Shown here in pieces: positions 60,951 to 64,000 of a stretch of 64,000 nt of DNA. The stretch comes from Lachnospiraceae bacterium NK4A144. Its GTDB lineage: Bacteria > Bacillota > Clostridia > Lachnospirales > Lachnospiraceae. Position 1 is the stretch's first letter. Each line of letters opens with the position of its first letter. The DNA lies in the NCBI GenBank assembly GCA_000424365.1, contig AUJT01000007.1, positions 62,001-126,000 on the forward strand. Reading direction: 5' to 3'. Below the pieces are notes generated by a model. That model saw only the letters and a program-made list of their open reading frames with translations. It did not search any database and had not been told where the DNA came from. The position numbers and the translations under genes are program-made.

Positions 60951-61019
60951 TATGAGATAAAGTATTTCGGTGGGGAATTAATATAGTGGGATAATCGGTT
61001 ATAGTGCTTATTTTTAAAA
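60951..61019 (+). repeat. Shared upstream repeat, copy 2
   Basis: TATGAGATAAAGTATTTCGG starts the copy that aligns to 53231-53299. It ends about 20 bases before the macro-domain gene and includes GATAAT, a possible -10 box. It may be a common promoter or 5' leader. Confidence 0.65.
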
Positions 61020-61038
61020 TTATACGAAGGAAAGAGTT

Positions 61039-62094
61039 ATGCCATTTCAGATAATAAGGAACGATATCACTAAGGTAAAAGCAGATGCTATCGTAAATAC
61101 AGCCAACCCGGATGTTGCAGTTGGAAGCGGTGTTGATTCTGCCATATATAAAGCTGCCGGAGAGGACAGACTTCTTCGTGAGCGTCAGAAAATTGGAAAA
61201 CTGGAACCGGGAGAAGTTGCGATCACTCCGGCATTTGATCTGGATGCAAAATATATTATCCATGCGAGCGGTCCTTGGTGGTGGGGCGGCGATCAGGGAG
61301 AGGCAGAAATCTTAAGACAGTGTTATGATAAGTCGCTGCAGCTTGCCGCTGATAATAACTGTAAATCAATAGCGTTTCCGCTTCTTGCCACAGGAACCTA
61401 TGGCTTTCCTAAAAAACTTGGGATTGAGATTGCCGTAGATGCGTTTACAAGATTTCTACAGGAATATGATATTGAGATTTATCTTGTTGTATTCGGTCAG
61501 GAATCGGTAACAATATCGGGTGAACTTGGAGAAGAGGTTCTAAGCTACATAGATGATGACTATGTCTCTGATACGCTTGCTGAGGAATATCAGAGTAAAA
61601 GTTCTGATGAGGACAGCGAGCGTTTTACTTCGGATAGTTCATCTGATAGATGCGGAAATACCAGTTTCTCATTCACCGGAAGTGTGGCTCGAACAGCAGA
61701 AAAAACCTTTTTAAAGGCAACCACTTCTCTGGACGATGCTATAAAAGGTATTTATAAGGAGTCATTTGAAAAACATCTCCAAATGCTGATAAACAAAAAA
61801 GGGTTAAAGAATTCAGAAGTTTATGCATCGGCCAACATTTCAAAGCAGTATTTTTCAAAGCTCTTAAAGGGTCAGGTAAAACCTTCAAAGGGAAAGGTCC
61901 TTTCTCTTGCAGTGGGATTACGGCTCAATATGGATGAAACTGTCGATTTCCTAAGACTTGCCGGTTATGCTCTGTCACCTATTTCGCAGACAGATGTTGT
62001 TGTAGAGTATTTTATAGAGCATGAAGACTACAGCGTAATAAAAATAGATATGGTATTGTTTGATTACGGACTGGATCCGCTTTCAAACGGTTGA
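61039..62094 (+). CDS. Macro-domain protein with C-terminal helix-turn-helix domain
   Basis: The 351-residue protein has an N-terminal macro domain (about 1-165): QIIRNDITKVKADAIVNTAN (adenine-contacting Asp and Asn), then VGSGVDSAIYKAAG and LLATGTYGFPKKLG for the ADP-ribose phosphates. A Ser/Asp-rich linker (about 185-225) leads to an XRE-like helix-turn-helix region (about 245-330; SEVYASANISKQYFSKLLKG). It should bind or remove ADP-ribose and may also bind DNA or a partner. GAAGGAAAG precedes the ATG. It starts the ADP-ribose cluster. Confidence 0.85.
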   Translation: MPFQIIRNDITKVKADAIVNTANPDVAVGSGVDSAIYKAAGEDRLLRERQKIGKLEPGEVAITPAFDLDAKYIIHASGPWWWGGDQGEAEILRQCYDKSLQLAADNNCKSIAFPLLATGTYGFPKKLGIEIAVDAFTRFLQEYDIEIYLVVFGQESVTISGELGEEVLSYIDDDYVSDTLAEEYQSKSSDEDSERFTSDSSSDRCGNTSFSFTGSVARTAEKTFLKATTSLDDAIKGIYKESFEKHLQMLINKKGLKNSEVYASANISKQYFSKLLKGQVKPSKGKVLSLAVGLRLNMDETVDFLRLAGYALSPISQTDVVVEYFIEHEDYSVIKIDMVLFDYGLDPLSNG

Positions 62095-62098
62095 TTAT

Positions 62099-62127
62099 AA
62101 AGGTCGCCTTCGGGTTGACCTTTTTTC
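62099..62127 (+). terminator. Intrinsic terminator after the macro-domain gene
   Basis: AAAGGTCGCC pairs with GGTTGACCTTT around a TTCG loop and runs into T. Confidence 0.82.
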
Positions 62128-62219
62128 TTTGCTCAGTTGGTATCATATGATCATCAAAACAAGAAGCGCTTCGAGTAAAGGATATCCGGATGATTTATAT
62201 TAAGTCGGAGGTAATGACA

Positions 62220-62903
62220 ATGGGTAAAGGTTTAACAGAAATAATATATATCTTGGACAGAAGTGGATCAATGAGTGGACTTGAAGCAGATACGATCGGG
62301 GGATTCAACTCCATGATGGAGAAGCAGAAGAAAACTGGAGAAAAGGCAATCGTATCCACAGTTCTTTTTGATGATGAATGTGAAGTTATTCATGACAGGG
62401 TTCCGATTGAAAAGATCGAGAAGATGACAGATGAACAGTATTTTGTTAGAGGTTGTACAGCTCTTCTCGATGCTGTCGGAGGCGCGATCCATCATATCAA
62501 AAATGTTCACAAGTACGCGAGAGAGGAGGATAGACCAGAAAAAACAATTTTTGTGATAACTACTGACGGCATGGAAAATGCGAGCAGAAAGTATTCTCGT
62601 GAAAAGATTGCAAGGATGATCAAGAAGCAGCAGAAGAAATATGGATGGGAATTCATTTTCATTGGAGCAAATATAGATGCTTATGCAGAAGCGCAGAAAT
62701 ATGGAATCCGCAAGGACAGGGCTGTTAACTACATATGTGATGGGATTGGAACAGCCGGTGTCTTTGCAGGTGTGACACGTGCTGTATGCTCCGTAATGAA
62801 GTCTGAAAGTGCGGAGACTGTTGCTAGAGATCTTGCTGATAGTGAATGGTGTGATGAAATTAACGAAGATTACCGCAGACGTGGAAACAGAGGAAGGAGA
62901 TAA
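62220..62903 (+). CDS. VWA-domain protein
   Basis: The 227-residue protein is a von Willebrand A domain over almost its whole length. YILDRSGSMSGLEADT gives the DxSxS metal site, GCTALLDAVGGAI the Thr, and FVITTDGMENAS the Asp of the MIDAS. It is cytoplasmic, without a signal peptide. GGAGG lies 8 nt ahead of the ATG at 62220; earlier in-frame starts (62190, 62214) fit worse. It stands 5 bases ahead of the ADP-ribosylglycohydrolase gene, so they are co-transcribed. Confidence 0.88.
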   Translation: MGKGLTEIIYILDRSGSMSGLEADTIGGFNSMMEKQKKTGEKAIVSTVLFDDECEVIHDRVPIEKIEKMTDEQYFVRGCTALLDAVGGAIHHIKNVHKYAREEDRPEKTIFVITTDGMENASRKYSREKIARMIKKQQKKYGWEFIFIGANIDAYAEAQKYGIRKDRAVNYICDGIGTAGVFAGVTRAVCSVMKSESAETVARDLADSEWCDEINEDYRRRGNRGRR

Positions 62904-62908
62904 TTGAT

Positions 62909-63694
62909 ATGGCAGTTAAAGGAGCGATTTTAGGAGATATTTTAGGCTCTCAGTATGAGTTTACCAGACCTGAAGATCTGGACTGGAGGAATGTGCCGCT
63001 GATCAGTGGCCTTCCTATCGGATTTACGGATGATACTGTAATGACACTAGCTGTTAAGAAAGCGTTTGTGGAAGGAAAAGATCTTGTTGAAACCATGGTT
63101 GAAGTGGGACGGAAATATCCTAACTGCGGATATGGCGGAACATTTTACAGATGGATAATGGAACCGATCCATGAGCCGTATAACAGTTGGGGAAACGGAA
63201 GTGCGATGAGAACAGCATACATTGGCGAGGCATTTGAGGATTACGAAACGATGCAGAAAACAGCTGCTGATGTTGCTTCAGTTTCGCATAATCATCCGGA
63301 AGGAATAAAAGGAGCTGTAGTCACATCTACATGTATTTGGATGGCTAAGCACGGAAGAAGCAAAGAAGAAATTTTTGATTATGTTTTGAAAGAATATCCG
63401 GTAAATGACTATGAGTACAGCATAGGGTATTCGCTTGATGAAATGCGTCCGATGTACGAATGGGATGTTAGCTGTCAGGGATCAGTTCCGGCTGCGATGA
63501 GGTGTTTCTATGAAAGCACCGATTACGAATCTTTCATCAGAAATATTTTCAGTCTTCCATGCGACAGTGATACTTTAGGCGCAATCGCCGGAGGCGTCGC
63601 AGAAGAGTTTTATCATGGCTTTGGAAATGTGGATGCTGATAGGATATTGCAGGAATATTTGAACGATGAATTGATGGCGATATTGATGATGTGA
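62909..63694 (+). CDS. ADP-ribosylglycohydrolase (DraG family)
   Basis: The 261-residue enzyme has the DraG metal-binding motifs: GAILGDILGSQYEF, GFTDDTVMTLAV (paired Asp), WGNGSAMR, SVSHNHPEGIKGA and the C-terminal CDSDTLGAIAG with the last Asp. It should remove ADP-ribose from protein or nucleic acid. It follows the VWA gene by 5 bases. Together with the macro-domain gene upstream it gives the locus two different ADP-ribose-handling enzymes, but no ADP-ribosyltransferase is seen in the window. Confidence 0.92.
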   Translation: MAVKGAILGDILGSQYEFTRPEDLDWRNVPLISGLPIGFTDDTVMTLAVKKAFVEGKDLVETMVEVGRKYPNCGYGGTFYRWIMEPIHEPYNSWGNGSAMRTAYIGEAFEDYETMQKTAADVASVSHNHPEGIKGAVVTSTCIWMAKHGRSKEEIFDYVLKEYPVNDYEYSIGYSLDEMRPMYEWDVSCQGSVPAAMRCFYESTDYESFIRNIFSLPCDSDTLGAIAGGVAEEFYHGFGNVDADRILQEYLNDELMAILMM

Positions 63695-63720
63695 CATATG
63701 TGTGAAAAAGAAATCAACGT

Positions 63721-63755
63721 AAAAAAACGGGATGACGGTTCGAGACCGTCATCCT
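63721..63755 (-). terminator. Terminator of the minus-strand gene at the right edge
   Basis: GGATGACGGT pairs perfectly with ACCGTCATCC around TCGAG. The A run on the left is a T run on the minus strand, so it mainly serves the leftward gene. It may also stop the plus-strand ADP-ribosylglycohydrolase transcript. Confidence 0.8.
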
Positions 63756-63823
63756 GATCATATAATTCATTTCATTTTCACATAAATATGATTATAAGGT
63801 ATCTCGTTCCACTTTAAGAAAGA

Positions 63824-64000
63824 TCAATCGCATTCAGTTTCTGATATTACATAGTCTGCTATGTCTTCGTCGTCCCAATCCGGATACTTTTCGATAGCTT
63901 CACGGGCGCAGTGAAGGAACTCGGGAGTGATCTTTAGGAATTTGATCAAAGTATCATCGGACAATAAACCGTTATTGTCACGTATCAGCTCTACCTTGTC
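63824..64000 (-). CDS. Hypothetical acidic protein, 3' end only
   Basis: An open frame enters from the right edge on the minus strand and ends at a stop at 63824. The last 58 residues are acidic (ITPEFLHCAREAIEKYPDWD, then DEDIADYVISETECD). No family is recognised. A perfect terminator lies downstream at 63721-63755, which supports a real gene. The start lies outside the window. Confidence 0.55.
   Translation of the reverse strand, partial: DKVELIRDNNGLLSDDTLIKFLKITPEFLHCAREAIEKYPDWDDEDIADYVISETECD

Overview
The window looks like chromosome of a motile, carbohydrate-degrading anaerobe of the Lachnospiraceae, most like Butyrivibrio or a close relative. The reasons are the moderately low GC, strong AGGAGG-type ribosome sites with frequent GTG/TTG starts, a CsrA-flagellin pair, YesMN-type sensing beside a giant secreted GH43 enzyme, and an ABC importer operon without its own ATPase. 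The genus is an inference. No rRNA, tRNA or CRISPR array was seen.

Bases 1-8400 hold mostly ordinary genes: a truncated PEP-utilising enzyme, a YghO-like acetyltransferase-fold protein, a GH32 sucrose hydrolase, a NYN-domain protein, a DUF2798 membrane protein, mtnA and a HipA-like kinase. Bases 8400-11190 are an AT-rich accessory patch with a TylF-type methyltransferase behind a hairpin, a serine recombinase and a decayed DNA methylase. Bases 11200-17420 are a maltodextrin operon (binding lipoprotein, two permeases, GH13 enzyme, LacI regulator) with a visible operator and promoter. Bases 17500-25600 carry a secreted GDPD, a DUF1846 protein, a trans-sulfuration pair (MetB/MetC-like and PatB-like) and a FIST-GGDEF protein. 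Bases 25900-35650 carry a 1773-residue double GH43 protein followed by an overlapping histidine kinase / AraC-type response regulator / solute-binding protein set that probably senses its products.

Bases 35900-39250 contain small secreted and housekeeping genes interspersed with a short mobile repeat. Three copies occur in the window (20772, 36776, 37699), each with related inverted ends and its own 8-bp target duplication. Bases 39300-45960 are rearranged: a frameshifted gene, an ATPase behind a repeat-filled promoter, a nuclease remnant, a tyrosine recombinase between 23-bp inverted repeats that double as outward terminators, csrA, and flagellin with a candidate CsrA hairpin in its leader. 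A 71-nt RNA-like element occurs twice here (40418 and 45430), with compensatory base changes in both hairpins. It is followed by a likely ncRNA gene of about 200 nt (6S-like rod with an extended -10 promoter) and a second inverted-repeat element with a 7-bp duplication.

Bases 45960-64000 contain a flavoprotein with a direct-repeat operator and acetolactate decarboxylase. The rest resembles a defence or stress island: a DUF4011-type helicase-nuclease plus a decayed partial copy with a mutated nuclease site, a PBECR4 protein, an ImmA/IrrE-XRE pair divergent from an accessory FtsZ, a 1003-residue metallophosphoesterase, and a macro domain / VWA / ADP-ribosylglycohydrolase cluster. A repeat of about 69 bp lies upstream of both the decayed helicase copy and the macro-domain gene. 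The strongest candidates for something new are the two-copy structured RNA, the accessory FtsZ with its phage-type regulators, and the inverted-repeat-flanked recombinase next to flagellin.
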